Of a DNA stretch of 64,000 bases, positions 47,401-56,338 are shown in pieces; the first letter of the stretch is position 1, and every line of letters starts with the position of its first letter. Origin of the DNA: Salminus brasiliensis. Its lineage: Eukaryota; Chordata; Actinopteri; Characiformes; Bryconidae. The notes under the pieces were generated by a model that did not search any database, was not told the DNA's origin, and worked only from the letters and a program-made list of their open reading frames with translations. A program made the position numbers and the translations under genes. Location: NCBI RefSeq assembly GCF_030463535.1, contig NC_132897.1, positions 4,283,460-4,347,459 on the forward strand. Direction: 5' to 3'.

Positions 47401-47962
47401 GGGGGTTCAGTTAGGGTTAGGTTTTGGATTAGGGTTAGGATTACGACCAGAGTTAGGATTAGGTTTTGAGTTGAGGTTTAGGTTAGGATTAGGGTCAGAA
47501 TGAGGGTTAGGATTAGGTTTTGGGTTAAGGGTAAGGTTAGGATTAGGGCCAGGCTGGCGGTTAGGATTAGGCTTTACGTTAGGGGGTTCGGTAAGGGTTA
47601 GGTTTTGAATTAAGATTAGGATTAGGACCCGGGTTAGGATTAGGTTTTGGGTTAAGGTTAGGATTAGGGTCCGGATGAGGGTTAGGATTAGGTTTTGGGT
47701 TGCAGTTAAAATTAAGATTGGGACCAGGGTCATGGTTCGGTTTTGGGTTGCGGTTGTGTAGAATATTATAGTAATTATAGTGGCATAAATATTAGTTTTA
47801 ACGAAGATTTGATCAGCATCTCAGAACGTAGCCCGTTACAGCAGAGTGATGCAGTGCTGATTTGTGTCTGATTTTCTGTCCTTTTCTCAGATTCCTCCTG
47901 TGCAGGAACGTTATGTGCCGCGGCGCTCCGGTGTGAGAACAGCCTCCAATGAACCGCTCTGA
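26478..47962 (+). CDS. Large coiled-coil protein, 26 coding exons, 1042 residues; not recognised
   Basis: Exons by splice site and phase: 26475-26544 (ATG 26478), 27009-27118, 27526-27580, 27657-27779, 28180-28287, 29868-29981, 31298-31405, 31735-31810, 32278-32428, 33408-33491, 33674-33786, 33887-34007, 34540-34665, 35230-35355, 36733-36921, 37074-37136, 38034-38135, 39821-40003, 40329-40436, 41679-41911, 43011-43137, 43396-43479, 44215-44408, 45482-45557, 46436-46651, 47891-47962 (tga). The sum is 3129 nt with no frame break. The first ~300 residues are acidic and Ser-rich ([35 protein letters not shown]). From exon 33408 to about 45557 nearly every exon has heptad Leu/Glu/Lys/Gln pattern and most junctions are phase 0, as in long coiled coils. 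The tail has a Ser-rich segment ([20 protein letters not shown]) and ends ASNEPL. I do not recognise the orthologue. A centrosome or cilium role is suggested only by the coiled coil and the RFX-like promoter. Confidence 0.85.
27125..27445 (+). mobile_element. Internally deleted TIR element, tcccaatacttttgtccaaa end
   Basis: It contains agtactgccaatagaatagg, gctagaggggtataaagccc, gaaagccttcttccctgg and the terminus gtgtcccaatacttttgtcc, shared with many copies in this window. The left terminal repeat is missing. It lies directly after the donor of exon 27009-27118. Confidence 0.65.
28608..29172 (+). mobile_element. TIR-element fragment flanked by a ~113-bp direct duplication
   Basis: The stretch starting catgcatttacactcagtag occurs at about 28609 and again at 29057, both running through aaatctgatcactgtgtggg. 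Between them lies a copy of the common element (cagcttgtctagtccctgta to atttctccaaaatctag). The arrangement suggests a tandem duplication of element plus flank rather than simple insertion. Confidence 0.6.
29173..29860. other. Intron segment with GC-rich block, no exon seen
   Basis: A GC-rich block at 29530-29640 (containing agggggcgggcgcctatccc) stands out from AT-rich surroundings. No splice-supported exon was found. It could be part of a repeat or a local regulatory element. Confidence 0.4.
30000..31270. other. Intron 29982-31297: no exon seen, ends in (taa)n
   Basis: Mostly unique-looking sequence with an agaacc repeat fragment at 30330-30415 and a (taa)n tract at 31261-31287, just upstream of the next acceptor. 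Confidence 0.55.
31416..31711. repeat. Two (GT)n microsatellites plus (ttta)n
   Basis: GT repeats of over 25 units lie at 31416-31478 and 31652-31711, with an (attt)n tract at 31538-31568 between them. The second begins after (ta)n and ends 23 bp before the acceptor of exon 31735-31810. Confidence 0.93.
31826..32180 (-). pseudogene. Inverted, internally deleted copy of exon 18 region (37785-38165)
   Basis: Read on the minus strand, this segment repeats the DNA around exon 38034-38135. It has the same upstream repeat, the same polypyrimidine tract and tag acceptor, an exon-like stretch at 31920-31867, and the same downstream cttccccactacatcc. The exon copy is 54 nt against 102. It lacks 39 nt between two caggaggtg repeats and 9 nt near the end. 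It stays open ([18 protein letters not shown]), but the donor is gc instead of gt. Being antisense to its host gene it cannot be spliced into that mRNA. Confidence 0.8.
32278..32428 (+). other. Coiled-coil gene exon with two competing open frames
   Basis: Splice phases of both neighbours demand the frame [20 protein letters not shown]... ending [10 protein letters not shown]. The +1 frame from about 32317 reads [19 protein letters not shown] and then [13 protein letters not shown], which looks more like the rest of the protein (acidic, amphipathic). I kept the phase-consistent frame. A base error, an extra small exon downstream, or genuine dual-frame coding could explain the conflict. Confidence 0.55.
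32440..32912. mobile_element. TIR element, aagagaccact...agtggtctt family, copy 1
   Basis: The left end aattaagagaccacttcatt and the right end agtggtcttttcattttttc are inverted. The body is colinear with the element at 40593-41108 (agactatgaacggcataaag, tgcctataaatagtaaaacc). The outer acagctct terminus is lost on the left. It starts only 12 bases after the donor of exon 32278-32428. Confidence 0.75.
32996..33313 (+). repeat. Dispersed repeat, copy B (copy A at 3398-3672)
   Basis: It matches 3398-3672 in the same orientation, with an additional ~35-bp piece around 33130-33150 and an agc-repeat expansion at 33160-33179. It lies in the intron before exon 33408-33491. Confidence 0.75.
34145..34487. 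mobile_element. Complete short TIR element, gacaaaagtattgggacac ends
   Basis: The left terminus gacaaaagtattgggacaca and the right terminus gtcccaatacttttgtctat form inverted repeats about 340 bp apart. The interior has ggtgtataaaagcaagcccc and agagcagctcagcaagacc. It is a different sub-family from 34667-35152 but shares the terminal motif. No coding capacity. Confidence 0.75.
34540..34545 (+). other. NAGNAG tandem acceptor of exon 34540/34543-34665
   Basis: The acceptor reads ctttctcagcag|atgaac. Splicing after the first or second cag would include or drop one Gln while keeping the frame. Such tandem acceptors often give both isoforms. Confidence 0.6.
34667..35152. mobile_element. TIR element, tatatgtccaaatgtttgtgg ... 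cccaatactttt
   Basis: It begins directly at the donor of exon 34540-34665 (ggtacactatatgtccaaat) and ends gtgtcccaatactttttttta. The body has cttgtccagtcccggtagag, gaaagccttcttctctggac and agacagctgctccaacaaaa. It is the fullest copy of the family repeated at 27125, 28760, 42660, 44452, 46765, 53728 and 56470. Confidence 0.75.
35440..35935. repeat. Dispersed repeat pair, copy A (copy B at 43596-44135)
   Basis: It shares cgacccaaaattag-like text, gtgtgtggtttgggacacag and ctgctaaaccaaagcgtcag with 43596-44135. Both end near gaagcgttcacactt / gacaagtatgaaactcaccc. It is probably a degenerate DNA transposon. Neither copy has a coding frame. Confidence 0.55.
35988..36520. repeat. 34-bp minisatellite (gtctagacgcttctctgtct) with 9-bp insert variants
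   Basis: About 14 units contain gtctagacgcttctctgtct and gggagctgagtaac. Some units have an extra ggagctgag, giving a 43-bp form. It lies in the intron before exon 36733-36921. Low divergence suggests recent expansion. Confidence 0.92.
37160..37780 (-). mobile_element. LINE fragment with reverse-transcriptase motifs (L2/Rex-like), degenerate
   Basis: On the minus strand the frame 37808-37215 contains [79 protein letters not shown] and [12 protein letters not shown]. These match fingers/palm motifs of non-LTR reverse transcriptases of the L2/CR1 group. The frame starts in unrelated sequence and stops early. The catalytic box beyond this point is absent, so it is a dead fragment. It sits antisense in the intron upstream of exon 38034-38135. 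Confidence 0.82.
37785..38030. repeat. Dispersed repeat, tcattttggagc / acatggcagtg type
   Basis: This segment (ttcaatggaagtcaatgaaa ... gttttacatggcagtg) has relatives at 31980-32180 (inverted), 43230-43320 and 54580-54775. It forms the upstream half of the inverted pair described at 31826-32180 and lies immediately before exon 38034-38135. Confidence 0.65.
38684..38733. repeat. (TA)n microsatellite
   Basis: Roughly 25 ta units lie in the intron between exons 38034-38135 and 39821-40003. Confidence 0.93.
38740..39540. other. Intron segment, no exon seen
   Basis: It contains a (tc)n(ta)n tract at 38865-38930 and T-rich sequence. Text such as gttgtgggcggagctactta looks repeat-like. There is no supported coding sequence. 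Confidence 0.5.
39545..39795 (+). mobile_element. tRNA-derived SINE, plus-strand copy
   Basis: gttgtgggttcaatacccgg is a B-box-like segment. It is followed by ggctcggcaagctgccgctc, aaggccctttaccctctctg and gttcactgtccactgtgtgt, with an internal (gt)n. The same element occurs inverted at 55415-55645. It ends about 25 bp before an exon acceptor. Confidence 0.75.
40593..41108. mobile_element. Complete TIR element, acagctctggaaaaaa ends
   Basis: The left end tacagctctggaaaaaataa and the reverse complement of the right end, tacagctctagaaaaaatga, are inverted repeats of about 30 bp, flanked by TA-like bases. It is 516 bp long with no frame. It is colinear with 32440-32912. A solo terminus of the same family is at 41272-41310. 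Confidence 0.8.
42200..42472. mobile_element. Short TIR element, cggtcatatcagaacattatg ends
   Basis: The left end gtcatatcagaacattatgacc and the right end ggtcataatagtctgatatgac are inverted repeats about 270 bp apart. The interior has gtgacactgacatggtggtg, frequent in fish Tc1-like non-autonomous elements. Confidence 0.7.
42660..42892 (+). mobile_element. Internally deleted copy of the cccaatacttttgtcc element
   Basis: It carries cttgtccagtccctgtagag, agtactgccaatagaatagg, attggcaccatgctgcctaa and gatgaggtggggtgg. Both termini are missing. Confidence 0.6.
43596..44135. repeat. Dispersed repeat pair, copy B (copy A at 35440-35935)
   Basis: It shares gacccaaaattaga, gtgtgtggtttgggacacag and ggtctcggcccacctg-like text with 35440-35935. 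Non-coding. Confidence 0.55.
44409..44853 (+). mobile_element. (CA)n tract followed by TIR element copy
   Basis: A (ca)n tract at 44417-44455 starts eight bases after the donor of exon 44215-44408. It runs into a copy of the common element (cctaatgaaagcattcagct ... gtgtcccaatacttttgtcc at 44819-44838). The left terminal repeat has been replaced by the CA tract. Confidence 0.7.
45620..46430. other. Intron before exon 46436, no exon seen
   Basis: It contains an (aat)n tract at 45909-45930 and a T run at 46299-46311. No splice-supported exon is present. Confidence 0.5.
46765..46970 (-). mobile_element. Inverted, shortened copy of the cccaatacttttgtcc element
   Basis: It starts ggacaaaagtattgggacac and passes through gagtcctattctattggcag to gacaagctgtgtctgtgaat, the reverse orientation of the copies at 34667 and 44452. 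It is directly followed by the G-rich minisatellite. Confidence 0.65.
46976..47755. repeat. G-rich minisatellite (ggttaggattaggttttggg), inverted partner of 48128-49590
   Basis: Units of about 30-60 bp contain ggttaggattaggttttggg, taagggtaaggttaggatta and agggccaggctg. It lies in the last intron of the coiled-coil gene. The reverse complement of roughly 47540-47735 matches 48981-49180 closely, including irregular words, so the two arrays are true inverted copies and not just similar in composition. Runs of GGG on the sense strand could form G-quadruplexes (inference). Confidence 0.9.
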
Positions 47963-48127
47963 ACCCTGGCCTTTGATATCTCATACCCCATTCAGGAGTG
48001 TGGTCATTCAGAGAACTGTCATCAAATCACTAGCAGTCCTTTTCCTCTGTGAATGGGGCAGATCAGTGCCTCCAACAAACAGCAACAAAACTGGACTTTA
48101 GCTTTGTGCCCCATGACCCTTTGTGTC

Positions 48128-49590
48128 AACCCAAAACCTAATCCTAACCCTCAACCTGGTCCTATACCTAACCTTAACCCAGAGCCTAATCCTAGCCCTA
48201 ACCTTCACCGCAATCCAAAACCTTATTCTAACTTTCATCCTGGCCCTAAACCCAACCTTCCTTCCAGTCCAACCAATCCTAACCTTAACCTCAACTTAAA
48301 ACCTAATCCCAACCTTAACCTAATACCTAATCCTAACCTTAACCTCAATTTAAAACCTAATCCCAACCTCAACCTAATACCTAATCCTAACCTTAACCTC
48401 AATTTAAAACCTAATCCCAACCTCAACCTAATACCTAATCCTAACCTTAACCTCAATTTAAAACCTAATCCCAACCTCAACCTAATACCTAATCTTAACC
48501 TTAACCTCAATTTAAAACCTAATCCTAACCTGAACCTAATACCTAATCTTAACCTTAACCTCAATTTAAAACCTAATCCTAACCTCAACCTATTACCTAA
48601 TCCTAACCTTAACCTCAATTTAAAACCTAATCCCAACCTCAACCTAATACCTAATCCGAACCTTAACCTCAATTTAAAACCTAATCCCAACCTTAACCTA
48701 ATACCTAATCCTAACCTTAACCTCAATTTAAAACCTAATCCCAACCTCAACCTAATACCTAATCCTAACCTTAACCTCAATTTAAAACCTAATCCCAACC
48801 TCAACCTAATACCTAATCTTAACCTTAACCTCAATTTAAAACCTAATCCTAACCTGAACCTAATACCTAATCTTAACCTTAACCTCAATTTAAAACCTAA
48901 TCCTAACCTCAACCTAATACCTAATCCTAACCTTAACCTCAATTTAAAACCTAACCCTAACCTTAACTCAAAACCGAACCATGACCCTTGTCCCAATCTT
49001 AATTTTCACCGCAACCCAAAACCTAATCCTAACCCTCATCCGGACCATAATCCTAACCTTAACCCAAAACCTAATCCTAACCCTGGTCCTAATCCTCATC
49101 TTAATCCAAAACCTAACCCTAACTGAAACTCCTAACGTAAAGCCTAATCCTAACCAGCAGCCTGGCCCTATTCCTAACCTTTAACCCAAAACCTAATCCT
49201 AACCCTAATCCTAACCTAAACCTCAACTCAAAACCTAATCCTAACCCTACTCCTAACCTAAACCTCAACTCAAAACCTAATCCTAACCCTAACCGAAACC
49301 CCTAACGTAAAGCCTAATCCTAACCATCAGTCTGGCCCTAATCCTTACCTTACCCTCAATCCAAACCCCAATCCTAACCCTCATTCTGACCCTAATCCTA
49401 ACCTAAACCTCAACCCAAAACCTAATCCTAACCCTCATTCTGACCCTAATCCTAACCTAAACCTCAACCCAAAACCTAATCCTAACCTTAACCCAAATCC
49501 TAATCCTAACCCCCATCTTGGTCCTAACCCAACCTTAACCTCAACCCAAAACCTAATACTAACCTTCATCCTGACTCCATAATCTCAACC
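48128..49590. repeat. C-rich minisatellite with 54-bp higher-order unit, 3' of the coiled-coil gene
   Basis: From about 48290 to 48950 there are around 12 units of 54 bp containing cctaatcctaaccttaacct and caatttaaaacctaat. The flanks hold irregular words shared, inverted, with 46976-47755. It starts about 165 bp after the stop codon, so it is probably in the 3' UTR or just beyond. The long Asn/Leu/Pro frame across it is an artefact. Confidence 0.92.
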
Positions 49591-49623
49591 TAATCCAGTT
49601 AAACTCCAGTTCCAGCCTGGTGT

Positions 49624-49627
<4 letters not shown>

Positions 49628-49653
<26 letters not shown>
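49628..49653. repeat. (CAG)n microsatellite
   Basis: About nine cag units lie downstream of the C-rich array, outside any coding frame I support. Confidence 0.9.
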
Positions 49654-49654
<1 letters not shown>

Positions 49655-49757
49655 TCTAAGGCAGCTGGTTGAGGATGTTGAGATGCTCAGTATCAGAGCT
49701 GCTGATGATCAGTGATTGCTCAGGTCAGCATCTACAGATCTGAACCTGGACACTCCA

Positions 49758-49763
49758 AATAAA
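49758..49763 (+). terminator. Candidate polyadenylation signal of the coiled-coil gene
   Basis: This is an aataaa hexamer 1.8 kb after the stop; I saw none between the stop and the C-rich array. If used, the 3' UTR would contain the whole C-rich minisatellite. A non-canonical nearer site is equally possible. Confidence 0.3.
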
Positions 49764-49869
49764 GTGAAGAACAGCATGATGAACAGCAGAATTCAGGAGA
49801 CGTCTTCAGTTAAGTCTCTTGACGATCTACTGAATGTTCAGACGCTGCTACATCTCAGAGATGGTGTTG

Positions 49870-51080
49870 AGATGTTGCTGAGAGTCTGATGAGTGTTTAA
49901 TTCATCCAAAAATAGAAACACTCCACTTAATGTGTTAACTTGTCCATTTGGACCAAATACTGGACAATGTCCAGGCCAAAATCCATTGCCGAGAGCACAT
50001 ACTTGAAAACAAATGCCACAATGCCAATAATAGGAACAACTTTTGATGCCCTAAAGAACATTTCAATTCATTATTGTTTAAAGAACCATGATCGTAAATT
50101 AGGCCCCATTTACATGCATCTGAATTCATATATATATATATATATATTTTTTTTTTTTCTTTGGTCATTGAAAACGTAGGTGTTCGAAAACACCGTCCAG
50201 GGTGAAGATTTGTGAAAATACTAATGTTACAACACATGCATGTTTCTGGCTGAATCTCAAATACCTCCTTACTCCCTATATAGTGAACTACAGAAATCAT
50301 AAAACTGTCTGCATGTAGATAGCACTAGATTTCAGATGTCCACATATTAATAGACAAATACTGTTCTATTAAATAAATAAATGCTCTGTTTAAATCTACA
50401 ATCCGTAATTCTGTGACCTGCATAGTACACTACATAGGGAGTAGTGTGTAATTTGGGATTAAACCTGGGTTTTCTTCTTCCTTCTTCATGGTGCTGATTC
50501 TGATGTCTCTCTTAATGAAGTACTATTGCCACATACAGGGCTAGCATGCTCATACGGACATATTGTCAAAAACAGAAGAAAGGAAATCTCAGTTTTTAAA
50601 AATATCCAGATATGTTTGGACTGGGCCTGTGATGTTTCAGTGTGAAGAGATTTTTAACGTTTATCAGACGTCAACATAATGTAAGTATTGTACTTTTTTC
50701 CGGGCCTGGAACCATATATGTAAGCCGAGATGAGAATGCGTACGCTAAATAAATGCAAACGACGAATGCCGAAAGTGTTAAGTGCTTCCTTTTTAATTGT
50801 AAAACAGGTCCAGCTTTACACACAGGCTGCTGAGCTGCTAGGATGAACTTGTAGAGAAAGAAAAGATAAGGAATCTTACACACATGTGGATTTTAACGGC
50901 AGGCTTGGAGTATGTACAGCTATGAAAGCGTCCCAGTTTGTTCCAGGCCTCTTCCAGTAATGCCCAATCCATGGAATTCAGCACCGTCGTGTACCCGGTC
51001 AGACCATTCTATGAGGATGTGAGGAAGTAGGAGAGGTGTGTAGAGCACACAGCATAGAAACTTGCAAAGAAAAAGAAGTG
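49870..51080. other. Region between convergent genes, no gene seen
   Basis: It contains (ta)n at 50130-50147 followed by a T run, and otherwise unique-looking sequence. It may include the 3' UTR of ccdc117 (minus strand), whose end I cannot place. Confidence 0.5.
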
Positions 51081-51082
51081 TA

Positions 51083-51483
51083 CATCGATCAGCCATAACA
51101 TTAGTACCATAATAGCCATAATAATAAGTAGGTGCCGCAACAGATCTGACGAGACAATCGAGGCATGGACACCACAAGACCCCTGAAGACGTCAGCAATA
51201 CATACTTAAAGTCCTGTAAGACTCCATGAGCATCAATGAGCCCAGGGGTACTGACCACTGCATACCGGGAACACCCCACAAGACCTGCCTGACGTTTTGG
51301 AGATGTTCTGACCCAGTCGCCCAGCCATTATTATATGGCTAGACCCATCACCTTCAAGAACTGACTGTTCGCTCGCTCGCTCGCTGCCTAATACATCCAC
51401 TCTTGACAGATGCCACTGTAGATAGACTCAATCTGTGTTTTTAACAATTGCCAGTGGTGCTAATGTTATGGCTGATCGGTGTA
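51083..51483. mobile_element. Complete TIR element, atcgatcagccataacatta ends
   Basis: The left end catcgatcagccataacatt and the right end aatgttatggctgatcggtg form inverted repeats 400 bp apart. The interior includes aagacctgcctgacgttttg and gagatgttctgacccagtcg, shared with 395-612. It is a common non-autonomous Tc1/mariner-type fish element. No transposase. Confidence 0.8.
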
Positions 51484-51889
51484 TGTCTCAAACGCACTGT
51501 AGCGTATACGTAGGAGCACTTAGATAGGATACTCTAACAAATAGAAGGTTTTTGGTAACGTTGGCCAAGAGCCACCACTTTCAGGCCACACTGACAGTTT
51601 CCTGCATCACGTACAAAAGCAAATCTCCCAAAAATACATCTGATGAAGATGGATAAGATTAGCAGTATGGCTATTGAGCTCTCCGGTAACAGTTCACTGT
51701 AATGCTAGTCTCTCTGAGCCAAGATAAAAAGGCTCATTTCTCAATTTAGCTTCAAACTAAATATCTGTCCTCCTGTGCTGGGATTGGCTAGTCCTTCACA
51801 ATCACAAACAGTGCTGTTTACAGATTTCCCAAATCAGTAGAGTTTCTTAATGCTGAGTATCAGCCCATACGGATCTGATCCGATCCTTG

Positions 51890-52175
51890 TGTTTGTATAA
51901 ATAATACAGTCACACACTACAGCACGGGGGTCGTGAGTTCGAATCCCGAGCCGTGATGTGACTGTGATTGTGACTTTGCCATCAGCAGCCGGAGTCAGAG
52001 AGAGCACAATTGGCCTTAAGCTATGTTGGTTGGCACTGGTGTCTGTTAGCTGGTGCGGAGGACCTGGGGACCCAGCGCTTTCCTCCATGCATGTGTCGGC
52101 TGCCCGGCAGTTGGAAAAGAGGCGGCGGCTGGCTTTGCATGTCTTGGCGGAGACAAGGGTTAAGTCATTAGCCTT
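51890..52175 (+). mobile_element. tRNA-derived SINE-like element
   Basis: cgtgagttcgaatcccgagc is a B-box-like segment, followed by gccatcagcagccggagtca and tgtcggctgcccggcagttg. It is related to 7478-7720. The tail includes ggcggagacaagggttaagt. Confidence 0.65.
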
Positions 52176-52179
52176 CTAG

Positions 52180-53240
52180 TGATGGGAGCATTGCTAGTGC
52201 TCGGGGAGCTACGAACGTTTTTAGCAACAGTTTCTGTAATGATAGCCTATATATATATATATAGTGTGGTAATATCTCATAATCCAGTCTGACTGACCTT
52301 CATGACCATTCAGCTCCCAGTACCTTTAACCCCTTAAACCCTTAAAACCCTGTATGTAAGCCCACATTTCTTTATTATTTTTATTATTATTATAGTTTTC
52401 CTCACTTTCATAGGTCCTAAAATGGAACCTTGAGGTACTCAGGGTTTAAAAGGTTAAAACACTGCAGTGAAACTGATATTTGTTGTTATTTGTTGACCAC
52501 TGATGTGAAGTAGCTATTTTATGGTGTGGTGAGGGAACTATGCCTTGGTTCTCTGCACTGTATGAGCATTAGCACTAACCGCCTCCTCTGGGTTCTAAAT
52601 GAGCTGCTCAGTGCTGCCTTATAACCAATGAAAGGAGCTTTGTACAACAACAGCTCCGCACTACAGACTGTACAAGCTGCTTTGTTGGCTTCTGAGAATG
52701 CTCCTCACTCCTCCTCAGCGCTGCAGGCTGAGTAATGTGTGCCAGAAGGTGCTCTGAACACAGCGGTAAAAACAAAGAATCTGGATAAGGCTTAAAGTAA
52801 TCGATACCCAAACCATTCAAAAAAGTCCACTAGTGCTGTTCTCAAACCCTAAAGCCACGCCCGCACTATTTGTGAGTATTTGTGAGCCAATCCCAGCACA
52901 ATAGAGTTGTCGTACCAACATCTGCATCCTAGCAAAAGGTCACTATTCATACAATGTGCATGGCACTATGGTCCCTGCTACACCAACTCGTTTCTAACAA
53001 AAATACTGGCTGGGAGGGAAAAAGGAAACAGAAAAAAACACACAAAAAAAGAAATGGCACAGAAAATCTCATCTCATCTCATAGTGCGAGCCAAGAGCGC
53101 ACCCCTCATGGCGTTAAAAAAAAAGAAAAAAAAAAAAAAAGATTTGTATTGGCAGAGATGATGCAATCCGAAACTGCTCAAAGTTCGTCAGAGTACAAAG
53201 TCAACAAAAGGGTCTTCAGAAAAACGTAAAAACATCTCCA
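52180..53240. other. Likely ccdc117 3' UTR and flank, no other gene seen
   Basis: It includes (ta)n at 52248-52262, a tttatt-rich stretch at 52370-52395 (aataaa on the minus strand, a possible ccdc117 polyadenylation site) and an A-rich tract at 53116-53141. Confidence 0.4.
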
Positions 53241-53242
53241 GT

Positions 53243-56200
53243 CTAAAGCTCCATATCCTCCTCCCCACCCATGGACGCCGCTGGCGGGCAGTAGAGAGGT
53301 CTGAAGGCCTGTTCAGCTGGCTCTTTAGGCTGCATTGGCTCCGGGAGGGGGGTCCTGGGAATGGGCGTAGGCGTCTGTCTGCACGCAGGCTGTTGTTTTC
53401 GCTGCTGTCTCTGGATGGAGTCCTTTAGCTGCTGCGTTATCGGGTCCTCCGGTGGGCGCCAGAGCACCAGCTCCATACAAGAGCGGCTCCTGCAAAGAGG
53501 AAGAGCAGCAATGGGAAAGCTTTTACCTGGTTGCTGTCACAAGGTAACATATTATGGGCTTTTTTTTTATCAAGTAATGGTTCCTTAAAACTCAAAACTT
53601 GGGTTCTTCCCCCAACAATGGTTCTTCTACGGCATCGTCCACAGAACCCTTTGTAGCACCTTCATTTTATGGATTGCAGTCTACACATCCCAATCAGTAG
53701 GGGGCACCAGTCAAAACATTCACATGCACTATTTGGACAAAAGTATTGGGACACCTGCCAATTAATCATGTTTTGCCAAGGGTATTAAAAAGGTCCTGCT
53801 TTATCCTGCTTTTGTTGGAGTAACTGTCTCTACTGTCCATGGAAGAAGGCTTTCTACTAGATTTTGGAGCATTGCTGTGAGGATTTGATTGCATTCGGCG
53901 ACAATGAGCATTAGTGAGGTCAGCATGTCAGATGATTACCACCCCACCTCATCCCCAAACAACTTCCCATCTCATCCCAAAAGTGGTACCTCTAGGTAAG
54001 CGGTCATTGGGTCATATAATACATGTGTGAAGAACCTTCCAGCTTCCACAGCTTCCTTATGGAACCATAAGTGGTTCATTTTATCTATGGCATCACTCAA
54101 AGAACCTTTTGTAGCACCTTTACTGTAGATAATACCATTAAAGGAAGGTGTTTTTGGCCAGCCTGCACTTGAAGTCCCTCTCTTTTGAATTAGGAAGCTT
54201 GACAACTACTGATTCTATCTCAGAACAGTTTAACACACAGCTACTGGATATTCAAGTGTGCCACCATCACGTTAGGTTATACTACATGGTTTGTATCCTT
54301 ACAAGCTCGATTATTCGTTATATATGTTGTATTTATATGTTTTATATGTCAAGTTCAGTAATTGAGCCCTTCTTCATAGTGTCCTGTTACTTTAGCTCGG
54401 TCTGCCTGAGATGTACTGTTCATTTTTAATAGTGACGTCAATCCTGCTCTGGGATGGCAAATGGATGCTGATGCTGATGAATGTGTTATATCCCTGTTTA
54501 TTAAAAATAAAGAAATAAATACTACAGTAAATATTATGCATATTGTATATCCTCACTATCACGCAAAAACCTTGCATATCTCCAAATTGGCAACATTACA
54601 GGAGAAGGAAAAAACCGCCGTAGCTTTCAATGGACATCAATCCAGTCATTTTGGAGCATTTTTATTGGTCCATCCATCATGAAATTGGGACATAATGTAA
54701 AGAGCCAAAGAAACAGCCAGATGCAACGTGTCAAAAAGTGAAAATGGAGATACGAGGGTTTTGCGGGACAGTTACTCGCCTATTAGTTATATCTTTCTAT
54801 ATATCTATATCCATATTATTTATATATTTATGCCCACACACATATACTGTGTAACTGCTATGGGGGGGGTATAAACACACTCACACTGATTGGGCTACTG
54901 TATGAGGGAGGATATCGCCAATGCCTCGCTGCAGCCCCTCCCTCAGGCTGTCAGACAGCACAAGCACAGGCCTGCGCTGGGCCGGCTCCACGTCCAGGTC
55001 TTCGTCACTGTCGTCCTCCAGAGTGATCCTGAACACACAGTGCCATCAGGGTGAAACCCAATCCTCTGCCCCTCCACATTTTTGTTGTTCTATTTCTATT
55101 CCCAGCACATCTGAGCCAAGCTCTCAACGACTCTCAAAAATTTGTTGGGAGACGGGATAATAAGGGGGGGGATGTAGACTGGCTGAGGATTCTGAACGAC
55201 TGGGCGAATGATCGCGGATCAGTTGGTGGAGGTCCATAAAACACGGGTCATAATTTGACTGGATTTGTGATACAGAGAAAACTTGATTATCCGTGCCGCT
55301 GCATAGCTTACAACAGTGTGCAAAAGTTTGTGCACCCTTGGCCATTTTGACATGTTTTGCTAAACAGGCCTATAGACCATATTTACCATTAGTGTTGGCC
55401 TCCGCCATTAACCTATATGTGCAGTGAACACACACACACACACACACACATACACACTAGTGGTCAAACAGACACAGTGATAGTGAGCACACATGCCCGG
55501 AGTGGTGGGCAGCCTTAGCTGCGGCGCCCAGGGAGCATAGTGGGTAAAGGGCCCAACAGTGGCAGCTTGCCGAGCCCGGGTATCGAACCCACAACCATGT
55601 CATCAATAGCCTGGTGCTCTAAGTGCTGAACCACCAGTGCCCCCAGTGCACCTTCGTTGATATATATCATCAGTGCAGCCTGTGCAAAGTTTGGACACCC
55701 CAAGCCTTTTGAAAGCTTAGATACATTGATGGTTTTTACTATGACCACAATGTGGGCTGGCACAGGGCTTCACCACTCTGGTGGACGTTTTAGCCAGGTT
55801 AAATGGGACGAACCCTGTTGTTTGGCTTCATAGCTCTGATCTTTCTTCATTAGGACCGTCGGTGTTCAAACACTGCACCCACACAGCTGGCGCCGATCTC
55901 TTACCTGTCCTCAATCTCCTGCAGCTTCCTCTGGGCCGCCTCCACCTCCATGCAGGCACCCTCTGTCTCTGGCCTGACTGGGGGTAAAGGGACAGAAGAA
56001 AAGGCCAGGCCTACTTCTTGGCTGCTTGGACCTGGCTGGAGGGCTTCAGAGCTGAGCTGGGTTGGCAGGGAGCGAGCAGTGTCCTCCATGGACCAGCTCT
56101 GGCAGGGTTTGGGGCCTGGGTAGTCTGAAGATTCTGAGCCTGCCTCTTCCATCAACTTTCGCCTTTTGGCATTGCAGCTGCTGTGAAACCCAGAAATTAA

Positions 56201-56279
56201 AACTTTAAGTCAAAAGGGTACATTTAACATCTCAGCAGGAAACTTTATATATAACTTTCTATATGAACTGTATATAGAC

Positions 56280-56338
<59 letters not shown>

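Noticed and set aside
48053..49126. A 357-residue Asn/Leu/Pro repeat frame and its minus-strand partner
   Set aside because: Product of the 54-bp C-rich minisatellite after the coiled-coil gene; the unit is a multiple of three and happens to lack stops.
51914..51950. tRNA gene (gagttcgaatcccgagcc)
   Set aside because: Only the B-box region is tRNA-like and no cloverleaf can be drawn; it belongs to a SINE, as do 7530-7555, 21490-21515, 39585-39605 and 55575-55595.
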